From the NCBI RefSeq assembly GCF_001635455.1, contig NZ_LWEH01000608.1, forward strand, positions 62,001 to 126,000: a DNA stretch of 64,000 bases, written 5' to 3'. Origin of the DNA: Vibrio sp. HI00D65. GTDB lineage: Bacteria; Pseudomonadota; Gammaproteobacteria; Enterobacterales; Vibrionaceae. A model generated the notes under the pieces. The model was not told the DNA's origin. It searched no databases and worked only from the letters and a program-made list of their open reading frames with translations. This document shows positions 54,359 through 64,000 of the stretch, in pieces. A program made the position numbers and the translations under genes. Numbering within the stretch: position 1 is the stretch's first letter; each line of letters opens with the position of its first letter.

Positions 54359-55285
54359 ATGAATAATTTATTACCGAACCACAGTGACGGCGTGATGCTG
54401 AACTTGGACGAACTACTGCAATACAAAGCACAGTCTGTTCGATGGTTGCCTCCAGCGAAAAGCCTCTGGTCACAGCTTAATGGTCAACACGAAAGTAACC
54501 GCAAAGGTCGTGGGATGAATTTCTCAGAAGTTCGTCAATATCAAGCGGGTGATGACATACGCAGCATTGACTGGAGAGTAACCGCAAGAACAGGCAAAGC
54601 GCATACTAAGTTGTTCTCTGAAGAGAGAGAGCAGCCTGTCATCTTGTACTTAGATTTATCAAGCAGCATGATTTTCGGCTCAACCTTATTGCTGAAATCG
54701 GTTCAACTTGCGCACTTTGCTAGTCAGTTGTGTTGGTTAACCGTCGCTCAAAAAGACCGAATTGGTGCAGTCATCGATACCGGTAAAGAGATCATAGAAA
54801 TCAAACCGAGTGGCAGTAACCATGCTCCTTTGCGTATTTTGCAAAAAGTCATAGAAATCAATAATTCAGCGCTAACCAATGACGATAATCGTTGCGATAC
54901 TACCTTAGAGCATGGATTGAAGTCTCTTCATCAACTTTGCCCAAAAGGAAGCGATATTATCCTCCTCAGTGACTTTGTACGTTACCAAGAAAGTGATTAC
55001 TCACTTGTTAGTCAAATACGCCGACACAACAGAGTACGCCTGGTACATTTTTATGACCCGCTTGAGCAAGGTCAAACAGCCTATAAAGGCTCAAAACAAG
55101 TCACCGATGGCAGTAAAACGCAGTGGTTTAACTTCTCCTCCAACAAAGAGAAGCAAAAGCTCAACCACGCGTTCTCCCTAAAAAAGCAGCAGCTACAAGA
55201 GTTGAGTTTATCTCTTGCGATACCCTATAGCTCGTTGTCGAGTGCACAGCCATTGATGAGTCAGATATCAGGAGCTCAGTCATGA
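54359..55285 (+). CDS. DUF58/vWA-fold protein of the Bat operon
   Basis: This 308-residue protein has the DUF58 signature GxGMNFSEVRQYQAGDDIRSIDWRVTARTGKAHTK (key parts near residues 50-85) followed by a vWA-like domain with an intact DxSxS MIDAS (DLSSS, Asp99). No signal peptide or membrane segment is present. The frame starts at 54335 with TTG, but ATG 54359 has AAGGA upstream. It overlaps the next gene by 4 bp. It probably interacts with MoxR. Confidence 0.9.
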   Translation: MNNLLPNHSDGVMLNLDELLQYKAQSVRWLPPAKSLWSQLNGQHESNRKGRGMNFSEVRQYQAGDDIRSIDWRVTARTGKAHTKLFSEEREQPVILYLDLSSSMIFGSTLLLKSVQLAHFASQLCWLTVAQKDRIGAVIDTGKEIIEIKPSGSNHAPLRILQKVIEINNSALTNDDNRCDTTLEHGLKSLHQLCPKGSDIILLSDFVRYQESDYSLVSQIRRHNRVRLVHFYDPLEQGQTAYKGSKQVTDGSKTQWFNFSSNKEKQKLNHAFSLKKQQLQELSLSLAIPYSSLSSAQPLMSQISGAQS

Positions 55286-55767
55286 AGCAGCCCTTAGATT
55301 TAAGCCCTGTGATTACACCAGATGCGCCAACATGGTGGCCTCTGGCGTGGGGTTGGTGTGCAGTGATTATCACATTCATCATCCTGATTGCCTTCGTGTT
55401 TTATATTGCTAAGCGAAGAAAAAACAACCAACAGCCAAAGCAAGAAGCGCTGTCTTACTTCACAAATAGTCAGTCTTCAGATCGTTTATCTCCGAGCGAA
55501 GCGCAACGTATTCTTCGCCAAGCAGCATTAAGCTACTTCCCACGTGAAAAAGTGGCTGGCCTAGCAGGCGATGATTGGTTGAAGTTCTTAGATACGCAAC
55601 TGAAAAAGCCGTTGTTTGTAGAGAAACAAGCTCAGTGGCAACAGTCACTCTATCAAGATACAACTTCGATGAATGACGAACAGCGTCAAAGCCAACAGCA
55701 ATTGGTTGACGACTGCGAAACGTGGCTTCGTAAAGCCCTGCCCCCAAAGCGAGGTAGTCATGACTAA
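55282..55767 (+). CDS. DUF4381-like single-pass membrane protein
   Basis: This 161-residue protein has one hydrophobic segment (about 18-42) and a cytoplasmic tail with a short helical repeat (RILRQAALSYFPREKVAGLAG). It fits DUF4381, usually found between DUF58 and the vWA genes in Bat-like operons. It overlaps both neighbours (4 bp upstream, 8 bp downstream), indicating translational coupling. The biochemical role is unknown. Confidence 0.85.
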   Translation: MKQPLDLSPVITPDAPTWWPLAWGWCAVIITFIILIAFVFYIAKRRKNNQQPKQEALSYFTNSQSSDRLSPSEAQRILRQAALSYFPREKVAGLAGDDWLKFLDTQLKKPLFVEKQAQWQQSLYQDTTSMNDEQRQSQQQLVDDCETWLRKALPPKRGSHD

Positions 55768-56744
55768 CTTTCTAAGCGCTAACTGGTTAAATATCGAGTT
55801 CGTTTGGTGGTGGATGTTTTTCCTCGCACCACTGCCGTTTCTCATTTACATATTCTCACCTAAAGCAGAATCAAGCAGCGCTCTTAAGCTTCCATTTTTG
55901 CCAGAGGACAGCAATACCAAGACACCGAGTATTCGCTTACCAAAAGCGTTGTCAGTGCTTATTTGGCTACTGCTAGTCACGGCGAGCGCTCGTCCAGTTT
56001 GGTATGGCGAACCAGTTGAGTTTCAGCCGAAGCACCGCGATTTAATGTTGGTAGTTGACCTCTCTTATTCGATGAGCCAAAAGGACATGCAATTCAATGG
56101 CGAGTACATCGACCGCTTATCAGCAGTGAAACATGTGTTGAGTGACTTCATTGAACGTCGTAAAGGCGACCGAGTTGGTTTGGTGCTCTTTGCCGATCAT
56201 GCCTACCTACAAACACCTTTGACTTTGGATAGAGACACTCTGTCACAGCAACTCAATCAAGCAGTCCTAAGACTGATCGGTAATCAAACCGCGATTGGTG
56301 ACGGCATTGGACTGGCGACCAAGACCTTTGTTGATAGTGATGCACCTCAACGTGTGATGGTACTACTCAGCGACGGCAGTAATACCGCTGGGGTATTAGA
56401 CCCATTAGAGGCTGCAGATATTGCCAAGAAGTACAACGCAACTATCTACACCATCGGTGTTGGCGCAGGTGAAATGGTGGTTAAAGAGTTCTTCATGAGC
56501 CGTAAAGTAAACACCGCTCAAGATCTAGATGAACGCACGCTAATGGAAATTGCCAAACGCACTGGCGGTCAATACTTCCGAGCGCGTGACAGCAAAGAGC
56601 TGGCAACGATTTACGACACCATTAACCAGTTAGAACCCGTAACAAATGCCACCAAGATATGGCGACCACAACAAGAGTGGTTTGTATGGCCTTTGGCGGC
56701 TGCCATGTTCTTCGCATTTATGCTGTTAGCCATTAGGAGAAACA

Positions 56745-56752
<8 letters not shown>
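55760..56752 (+). CDS. BatA-like von Willebrand factor A membrane protein
   Basis: This 330-residue protein starts with a hydrophobic region (about 10-75, two segments), then a vWA domain with MIDAS DLSYS (Asp100), a TPLT-type loop and LSDGSNTAG, ending in a C-terminal helix (about 300-325). The earlier frame at 55673 is inside the DUF4381 gene; ATG 55760 with GAGG upstream is preferred. Bat proteins in Bacteroides are linked to oxygen tolerance; here the role is inferred from family. Confidence 0.92.
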
Positions 56753-58697
<1,945 letters not shown>

Positions 58698-58699
58698 CC

Positions 58700-60379
58700 A
58701 TGCGATTACTAAATAAGCCATTTTTATCCATAGCCCTAACGCTGCTGTTGGGCGCTTTCTCATCATTTTCAGCATTGGCGGCGAATGCCGTAGCGAGTGT
58801 TTCGCAGAACAGTGTCACCAAAGATGAAGTATTCTTACTTAGAGTGACCACCGACGAGAAGGTCTCTTCTGATGCTCTGGATCTCACCGCACTTCAGCAA
58901 GACTTCTATGTCGGTACACCAAGCTTTGGTTCATCGATGCGAATCATTAATGGTAGCCGTTCGGTATCTAGTGAATGGAACATCACCCTTGCTCCACTGC
59001 GCTTAGGCCAGATACAGATCCCGAGCTTTGATATTAAAGGAGCCCAAACCAAGTCTATTACCATCAATGTGGCCGTTAATAAGTCAGCGCCAACGCAACA
59101 TGATATGGCTGAGTTTCAACTTAACCTAAGTAAGAGCTCACTATACCCACAAGAAACTGCAGAGCTTGATGTAAAACTGATCATTAAAGCAGACCCAAGA
59201 AGGCTACAAGAGCCAAAAATAGCGCCACCAAGCTCTTCTGGCTTAGACGTAGAACCTATTGGGGAATCGAAGCAGTTTCAAGACGTTCTCAAAGGAAAGG
59301 AGGTGACAGTAGTTCAACAGTTATTCCGAATCTCGTCACAAAAAGCAGGTCAATTTAAGCTGAACGGACCGAAGCTAACAGGAGCAGTCGTCTACTCAAC
59401 CAACAACTCCGGTGCAACTCGACTGTTCCAACTCGATACGCCCGTTGAAACCTTAGATGTCACCGTAAAGGATGTGCCAAAAGGCTACAAGGGTGAGTGG
59501 TTACCAACATCGAACTTCAAACTGATTCAGCAGTGGTCGGATAGCCAAGGTAACGAATTAACCAGTACCAATGAATTAGCAGGCGACAAACAAGCCATCG
59601 AAATGGAAGCGGGTGATTCTTTAACTCGTACTATTACCATGACGGCGAGTAACTTAACGCAACCCCAACTACCGAAACTGAATATCACCTACCCTAAATC
59701 GGTTCGTGTTTATGAAGAAAAGCCGCAATTTGGTACCACAAAGTCCGGCGACGCAGTTGTAGTGTACAAACAGGTACTAATCCCAAAAGAAGCAGGAAAC
59801 ATCTCGCTTCCTGACGTTTCCCAAGCTTGGTTTAATACTGATGCTCAATCAGAACAAACCAGTAAAGCTCTGGGCTTAGAGCTAGCAGTAACAGCAAGTG
59901 ATCGTGTTGTATCAAGCACACCTCCAGTTGCTAGCGCGCCGCTCCAACAAACAGCGCCAACGGTGATTAATGTCGATAATCCTGGTTTCTGGCCTTATCT
60001 CACCGCCCTATTCGCTGCTTTGTGGCTAATCAGCTCAGCAATGGCTTTCTACTTCTGGTCACGCCGTGGAAAAATCACACAACCGAAGCGCCCAGAACAA
60101 AGATCTCCCAACACCGAAGAGGCGCTAGTCACCGCTCTAAAGGCGCACAATGGTGTGATGACCAGAACCTTATTTGAGCAATGGAAAGCTGAAAATACAG
60201 ACCTAAGTGATGAGACGTTAGAAACCGTTGAAACCGAACTTACTAAGCTAAACCAAAGCCTTTACGGTGAAGCCGGTTCATCAGCCCAAACATGGAGTTC
60301 TGAGCTGGCAATCAAAACTGTGAAGAAGCCCAGAAGAGTAGCGAATAATAAGCATAACAGCTCGCTAGAAAAGCTTTAG
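58700..60379 (+). CDS. BatD-like periplasmic protein
   Basis: This protein of about 559 residues has a signal peptide cleaved after ALA (about residue 27), then immunoglobulin-like beta domains with the BatD features VSQNSVTKDEVFLLRV and a SSEWNITLAPLRLGQIQIP segment, and one C-terminal helix (about 425-450) with a cytoplasmic tail. GTG 58691 would overlap the previous gene; ATG 58700 lies 2 nt after its stop and begins directly with the signal peptide, so it is preferred. It closes the operon with the vWA genes and probably binds them in the periplasm. Confidence 0.9.
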   Translation: MRLLNKPFLSIALTLLLGAFSSFSALAANAVASVSQNSVTKDEVFLLRVTTDEKVSSDALDLTALQQDFYVGTPSFGSSMRIINGSRSVSSEWNITLAPLRLGQIQIPSFDIKGAQTKSITINVAVNKSAPTQHDMAEFQLNLSKSSLYPQETAELDVKLIIKADPRRLQEPKIAPPSSSGLDVEPIGESKQFQDVLKGKEVTVVQQLFRISSQKAGQFKLNGPKLTGAVVYSTNNSGATRLFQLDTPVETLDVTVKDVPKGYKGEWLPTSNFKLIQQWSDSQGNELTSTNELAGDKQAIEMEAGDSLTRTITMTASNLTQPQLPKLNITYPKSVRVYEEKPQFGTTKSGDAVVVYKQVLIPKEAGNISLPDVSQAWFNTDAQSEQTSKALGLELAVTASDRVVSSTPPVASAPLQQTAPTVINVDNPGFWPYLTALFAALWLISSAMAFYFWSRRGKITQPKRPEQRSPNTEEALVTALKAHNGVMTRTLFEQWKAENTDLSDETLETVETELTKLNQSLYGEAGSSAQTWSSELAIKTVKKPRRVANNKHNSSLEKL

Positions 60380-60410
60380 CCGACAATGCTCGTCAAGAAC
60401 AGTAAAGCAC

Positions 60411-60446
60411 AAAGGCTGTTGATCATATGAAGATTAACGGCCTTTA
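60411..60446 (+). terminator. Terminator of the Bat operon
   Basis: AAAGGC-T-GTT and AAC-G-GCCTTT form a stem (60411-60436) with one mismatch, followed by ATTTT. Confidence 0.6.
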
Positions 60447-60448
60447 TT

Positions 60449-62593
60449 TTAAGAAAGAGAGGATGTGACTTTTTTACGTTTTAATGCAGAAACAATTCGG
60501 TTTCGTCCTGAGCCTTTAGCTTGATATAAGGCTTTATCTGCCTTGCTATATAGCAAATCAAAATCAAATTGGCGTTTGTCAGAAGTTATCGAGGCATAAC
60601 CAACGGATGCGGTTAAATAAGGGCTAGTGCTACTTTCACAATGGAGGATTTTTGCCTCTTCAATGCATTTCCTAATCGACTCTGCACGTTGCTTTGTCTC
60701 TGAGTGATTCGTACCAATCATCAACAACATAAACTCTTCTCCGCCAATCCGACAGAAGGTTTCTTTGTCATTGTGAACATTAGCATTCAGTATCTCACCT
60801 ACCGTCCTCAACGCTGCATCCCCTTCAGTATGACCATAGACACTGTTATACAAACCAAAGTGATCAAGGTCGATAAGAATCAACCCAAATGTAATTTCGC
60901 TCTGCAAGGCAAACGCACCTTGATCGTTGCAATTCAATTCTTCTAAAACCTGCGACAACATACGACGGTTTCCAAGGCGTGTAAGAGGATCTAATTTAGA
61001 GATGATGTCTAATTGCTCATTCGCCAACTCAAGCTCTTGAGTGCGCTTACTGACTTCTTGCTCCAGTGTTTCATTGAGTTTTTTCAGCTCTTCTTGAGCC
61101 ATGGTTCTTTGCAGCACCTCAGCAAGGCTTGAAGCAAAGATACGTATGACCTCACTAAGCTGTGAGGTTAAAGGGCTGCGAGTCAACAAGTTATCGGCAG
61201 CGATAAACGCAATAGGCTCACCCGTGTTTGTGGTGAGCATAGTCATGGCCGTCCAACCAACGCCAACAATATTGAAATCGTGGTAAATCGGGCCCGACTC
61301 TTCGAACGCGACTTGATTCGGACAAACACGTGCTGCAGCGACAATGTCACGTTCCACTAGCTCAGAGCGATAATAAGACTCATCGACAATATTACCTTTA
61401 ATGTCAGTGCCCCAAGTACCCTGCATGTAACTGCATTTTTTGTCTGTTAGGAAAACAGCCAGTCGATCGATACCTAGGTGTTGAATCGCAAAACTAACAG
61501 CGGACTTACAGACTTCACTGACGCTATCGCATCGAGATAGCTCAACCATACTCGAGTGCAACATACGTATGTTCTGCTCTTGGCGCTTGCGAATATAGAT
61601 CTGAGAGAGCAAGGAGCCAAAAGACTCAAGCATCTGCTTTTGATAGTTAGTAATCGGTGAACGATGAATGTAGTTATCCATGGCGATCCAGCCAACAGGT
61701 TTGTCCCCTTCACGCAAGATAAGCATGCCATTCCACCCCTGCCCGACCACCTTACCTTCTGTATACAGAGGCACATTGTCGATGATGACTAGATTAGTAT
61801 GGTTGTCAGATAACGCTTCAATGTATTCCGCTTGAAGTTGGTGCAAATCGTATTGAGTGTGGTGTTCACTGTTGGTTTTACCCGCTTCGTCGGTGCCATA
61901 AGTCCCACTGAAACACCGCTTTTTCATATCAAGCAACATAAAGATCGCTCGATCAAACCCTAGTCTATCTCGAATAGCCTCAACCGAGGCTTTATACAAA
62001 GCATCTAATGATTCGGGATTGGAAAGCTCAAGCGCGACCTGATGAACCAACTTCATGTTCTCAACAAACAGTTCACGTAGCTTTATCTCATCTAAGTATT
62101 GAGCTTCACGTGTGTCTCTATGTTTGATTTCTAGCGCAGCGTTCTTCTCTGCTCGAATGCACTGCCAACGGGCTGCAGCCAACTGAAGTACATCAAGGTC
62201 TTGATCAAAAGTCTGGTTTATCTGCTCTGTACAACAATTTTGAACAATTAAATAAGTTCTTGAGGCAGGCGCATTGTCGAGCATCATGATGAATGACTCG
62301 CCACCACGTACCTTCATGTGTTCCCACTTGCAGCTGTTGATAGCCATAGGCAAAACCCCGTCCGCGGTATCAAACTGGGCAATCCAAGGCCAAAATGTAG
62401 CAGGATAGTTAGCCAATGGAGAAAGTTCGCCGTGAGAGAATAGCGGTAATGCGTCGCTCTCTGACGTCGGCTCAGCAAATATTCCTATCCCCTTGGGGGC
62501 TAACACGTTAACCAGATAGTCAAAAAGAGACTCAGCCAACAGACGATGGTCGCGTGTCGCAGATATTTGTTTTGCAAAGGCTTTAACAGGCAC
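60449..62593 (-). CDS. GAF-domain diguanylate cyclase
   Basis: This 714-residue cytoplasmic protein has an N-terminal region with a GAF-like pattern, two clearer GAF domains (about 170-330 and 345-500), a coiled coil (about 505-535) and a C-terminal GGDEF domain with active-site motif GGEEF and DPLTRLGNRR at its start. GGEEF cyclases make c-di-GMP. The usual RxxD inhibitory site upstream of the motif is replaced by NDKE, so product inhibition is likely weak. GTG at 62593 with AAGGAAG upstream is the preferred start. No membrane segment is present; GAF ligands are unknown. Confidence 0.92.
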   Translation of the reverse strand: MPVKAFAKQISATRDHRLLAESLFDYLVNVLAPKGIGIFAEPTSESDALPLFSHGELSPLANYPATFWPWIAQFDTADGVLPMAINSCKWEHMKVRGGESFIMMLDNAPASRTYLIVQNCCTEQINQTFDQDLDVLQLAAARWQCIRAEKNAALEIKHRDTREAQYLDEIKLRELFVENMKLVHQVALELSNPESLDALYKASVEAIRDRLGFDRAIFMLLDMKKRCFSGTYGTDEAGKTNSEHHTQYDLHQLQAEYIEALSDNHTNLVIIDNVPLYTEGKVVGQGWNGMLILREGDKPVGWIAMDNYIHRSPITNYQKQMLESFGSLLSQIYIRKRQEQNIRMLHSSMVELSRCDSVSEVCKSAVSFAIQHLGIDRLAVFLTDKKCSYMQGTWGTDIKGNIVDESYYRSELVERDIVAAARVCPNQVAFEESGPIYHDFNIVGVGWTAMTMLTTNTGEPIAFIAADNLLTRSPLTSQLSEVIRIFASSLAEVLQRTMAQEELKKLNETLEQEVSKRTQELELANEQLDIISKLDPLTRLGNRRMLSQVLEELNCNDQGAFALQSEITFGLILIDLDHFGLYNSVYGHTEGDAALRTVGEILNANVHNDKETFCRIGGEEFMLLMIGTNHSETKQRAESIRKCIEEAKILHCESSTSPYLTASVGYASITSDKRQFDFDLLYSKADKALYQAKGSGRNRIVSALKRKKVTSSLS

Positions 62594-62928
62594 AGCTTCC
62601 TTCCATTGGCGATTAAGAATAAAGCAAAAATACAGAAGCCTTGATATGCAATCAATGTAACTAAAAATGAGATGTTAAGCGGGTCGCAGTTTCACCCTTA
62701 ACATTATCACAAGCATGAGAAGGACGACAAAAATGGGATTCTCTGCCCAAAATCACATCGACATTGGGTCTTTTTAGACACATAAAAAAGCCCCACCTAA
62801 AGTGGGGCAAAACTTCCATCGCTTATAGTTATAGTGATAATTCTGTCGTTCTATTCGATTATCTAACCTGCGTTTCAGTTAGTGTGTAAAAGTATCTAAT
62901 CGCTTAAATACCACACGTAAATCGTCGA
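62594..62928. other. Intergenic region before pstB
   Basis: This 335-bp stretch holds the pstB terminator and otherwise no supported feature; the diguanylate cyclase promoter is probably within it. Confidence 0.45.
62784..62808 (-). terminator. Terminator of the pst operon
   Basis: GCCCCAC (62790-62796) pairs with GTGGGGC (62802-62808) and a T run follows on the minus strand. It lies about 120 nt past the pstB stop. Confidence 0.8.
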
Positions 62929-63678
62929 TTAACCAAAGTCACCGTTTACGTAACCTTTAGTGCGATCATCTTTTGGCTCACTGAAGATAACGCTGGTTTC
63001 GTTATGCTCTACAAGCTCTCCCATTAGGAAGAAAGCAGTGCGGTCTGAGATACGACGCGCTTGCTGCATTGAGTGCGTTACGATAACGATAGTGAAGTCT
63101 TTCTTCAGATCTTCCATCAATTCTTCAATCTTGTGTGTCGCGATTGGGTCTAGAGCCGATGTTGGTTCATCCATCAGGATTACATCTGGTTCCATTGCAA
63201 TGGTACGTGCGATGCATAGACGCTGTTGCTGACCACCCGACAAACCAAATGCGTGCGCTTTAAGACGGTCTTTTACTTCATCCCACAGTGCTGCACTGCG
63301 TAGAGAGCGCTCAACTACTTCATCGATGTGCTTTTTATCTTTGATACCTTGAGCACGCAGGCCGTATGCCACGTTCTCGTAGATGCTCATTGGGAACGGG
63401 TTTGGCTTTTGGAATACCATGCCTACACGGATACGTAGGTCAGCTACATCGATATTGCCGTAGATGTCCGTGCCATCCATATCCAACTTACCTTTGATAG
63501 TAACGCCTTCAATTAGGTCATTCATTCGGTTCAAACAACGCAATAGTGTTGATTTACCACAGCCAGACGGGCCAATAAGAGCAGTCACCTGACGAGTTGG
63601 AATTGGCAGGTTGATAGATTTAAGCGCTTGGTTGTCGCCGTAAAACAGATCTAGGTTCTCAATATCAAATTTGTTCAT
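62929..63678 (-). CDS. pstB: Phosphate ABC transporter ATPase PstB
   Basis: This 249-residue ATPase powers high-affinity phosphate uptake. Walker A is GPSGCGKST (about 33-41), signature LSGGQQQR, Walker B VILMDEPTSALDP and switch His IVTHSMQQ. FYGDNQALKSINL and the ending GDFG are typical PstB features. It lies 92 nt downstream of pstA on the same strand. In Vibrio the pst operon is under PhoB control; the operon promoter is outside this window. Confidence 0.97.
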   Translation of the reverse strand: MNKFDIENLDLFYGDNQALKSINLPIPTRQVTALIGPSGCGKSTLLRCLNRMNDLIEGVTIKGKLDMDGTDIYGNIDVADLRIRVGMVFQKPNPFPMSIYENVAYGLRAQGIKDKKHIDEVVERSLRSAALWDEVKDRLKAHAFGLSGGQQQRLCIARTIAMEPDVILMDEPTSALDPIATHKIEELMEDLKKDFTIVIVTHSMQQARRISDRTAFFLMGELVEHNETSVIFSEPKDDRTKGYVNGDFG

Positions 63679-63770
63679 GTTCGTAATCTCTAAATTCTTA
63701 AATTCGTGTCTAACTTGATGCTTTCTTTATCACGGGGCTCTCTTTATTGTTGAGCCAGTAGCTAGTGAGC

Positions 63771-64000
63771 TTAGTAAGTTGCCGTGTTGAAGCGTCTCGC
63801 AATCAGTTTTGTAACCATGTTGATAAAGAGAACCAATACGATTAGGACTGTCGCCGTACCGTAGGCTTGGTTCCACTCATCGATAGTAAATAGCTCTGTT
63901 GTCAGCTTATATAAGTGAACCGTTAGTGTACGGCCAGAATCGAATACCGACTCAGGAACTCGTGCCACCATACCTGCTGTTAAGAACACAGGTGCTGATT
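63771..64000 (-). CDS. pstA: Phosphate ABC permease PstA, 3' part (runs off window)
   Basis: This minus-strand frame is open through the right edge, giving 75 codons of the C terminus. SAPVFLTAGMVARVP matches the PstA segment after the EAA loop, and AYGTATVLIVLVLFINMV is the last membrane segment, with the tail KLIARRFNTATY. It is the permease partner of PstB. The start and most of the gene lie beyond the window. Confidence 0.93.
   Translation of the reverse strand, partial: SAPVFLTAGMVARVPESVFDSGRTLTVHLYKLTTELFTIDEWNQAYGTATVLIVLVLFINMVTKLIARRFNTATY

Overview
The window looks like Vibrio chromosome 2. The evidence is gene content: a luxM-luxN (HAI-1) quorum-sensing pair, an M9 collagenase, the 532-residue form of isocitrate lyase beside malate synthase G, a divergent malEFG/malK maltose locus, endonuclease I, PAS- and HAMP-type chemoreceptors, and moderate GC with AT-rich intergenic DNA. 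No rRNA, tRNA, CRISPR array, intact insertion sequence or prophage was seen. Species and chromosome are inferred from recognised families; no search was run.

Layout. 0.3-9.2 kb is a glyoxylate-shunt island: a stand-alone relative of the malate synthase G insertion domain, a GabD-type dehydrogenase, glcB, a LysR regulator and aceA, then a possible ADP-ribosyltransferase-fold protein and a cystatin-like lipoprotein. 9.4-16.0 kb holds a secreted collagenase divergent from luxM-luxN. 16.1-22.1 kb is a transporter cluster (two MFS, one EamA, an AraC regulator) plus an MDR oxidoreductase. 22.2-25.0 kb is a FecCD-type metal/chelate importer with an 18-bp perfect palindrome at its promoter. 25.3-29.7 kb is an AttEFGH-like ABC/lipocalin operon behind a possible attenuator. 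29.9-34.6 kb holds small genes: a His-rich duplicated protein, a DUF3147-like membrane protein, a P-loop kinase, endonuclease I and a soluble PAS chemoreceptor. 35.5-38.7 kb is a heterodimeric ABC exporter-fold pair with a Fur-like box upstream. 38.8-44.3 kb has an unrecognised lipoprotein, an AraC/EamA divergent pair, a decayed oppA pseudogene, a hotdog thioesterase and a small unknown.

44.9-50.4 kb is the maltose/maltodextrin transporter: malEFG on the minus strand, malK divergent, with MalT-like and CRP-like sites between. 51.0-52.9 kb is a transmembrane chemoreceptor. 53.4-60.4 kb is a six-gene MoxR/Bat (von Willebrand factor A) operon with translationally coupled genes and a 9-bp tandem repeat in the fused BatB/BatC gene. 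60.4-62.6 kb is a GAF-GGDEF diguanylate cyclase. The window closes with pstB and the 3' end of pstA.

How the genes work together: aceA and glcB make the glyoxylate bypass, with the LysR gene placed to control it. LuxM makes and LuxN senses an acyl-homoserine lactone. MalEFGK2 imports maltodextrins. The most unusual items are the free-standing malate-synthase insertion domain, the cystatin-like lipoprotein, the His-rich duplicated protein, the palindrome-controlled metal importer, the att-operon leader and the repeat-bearing BatB/C gene.
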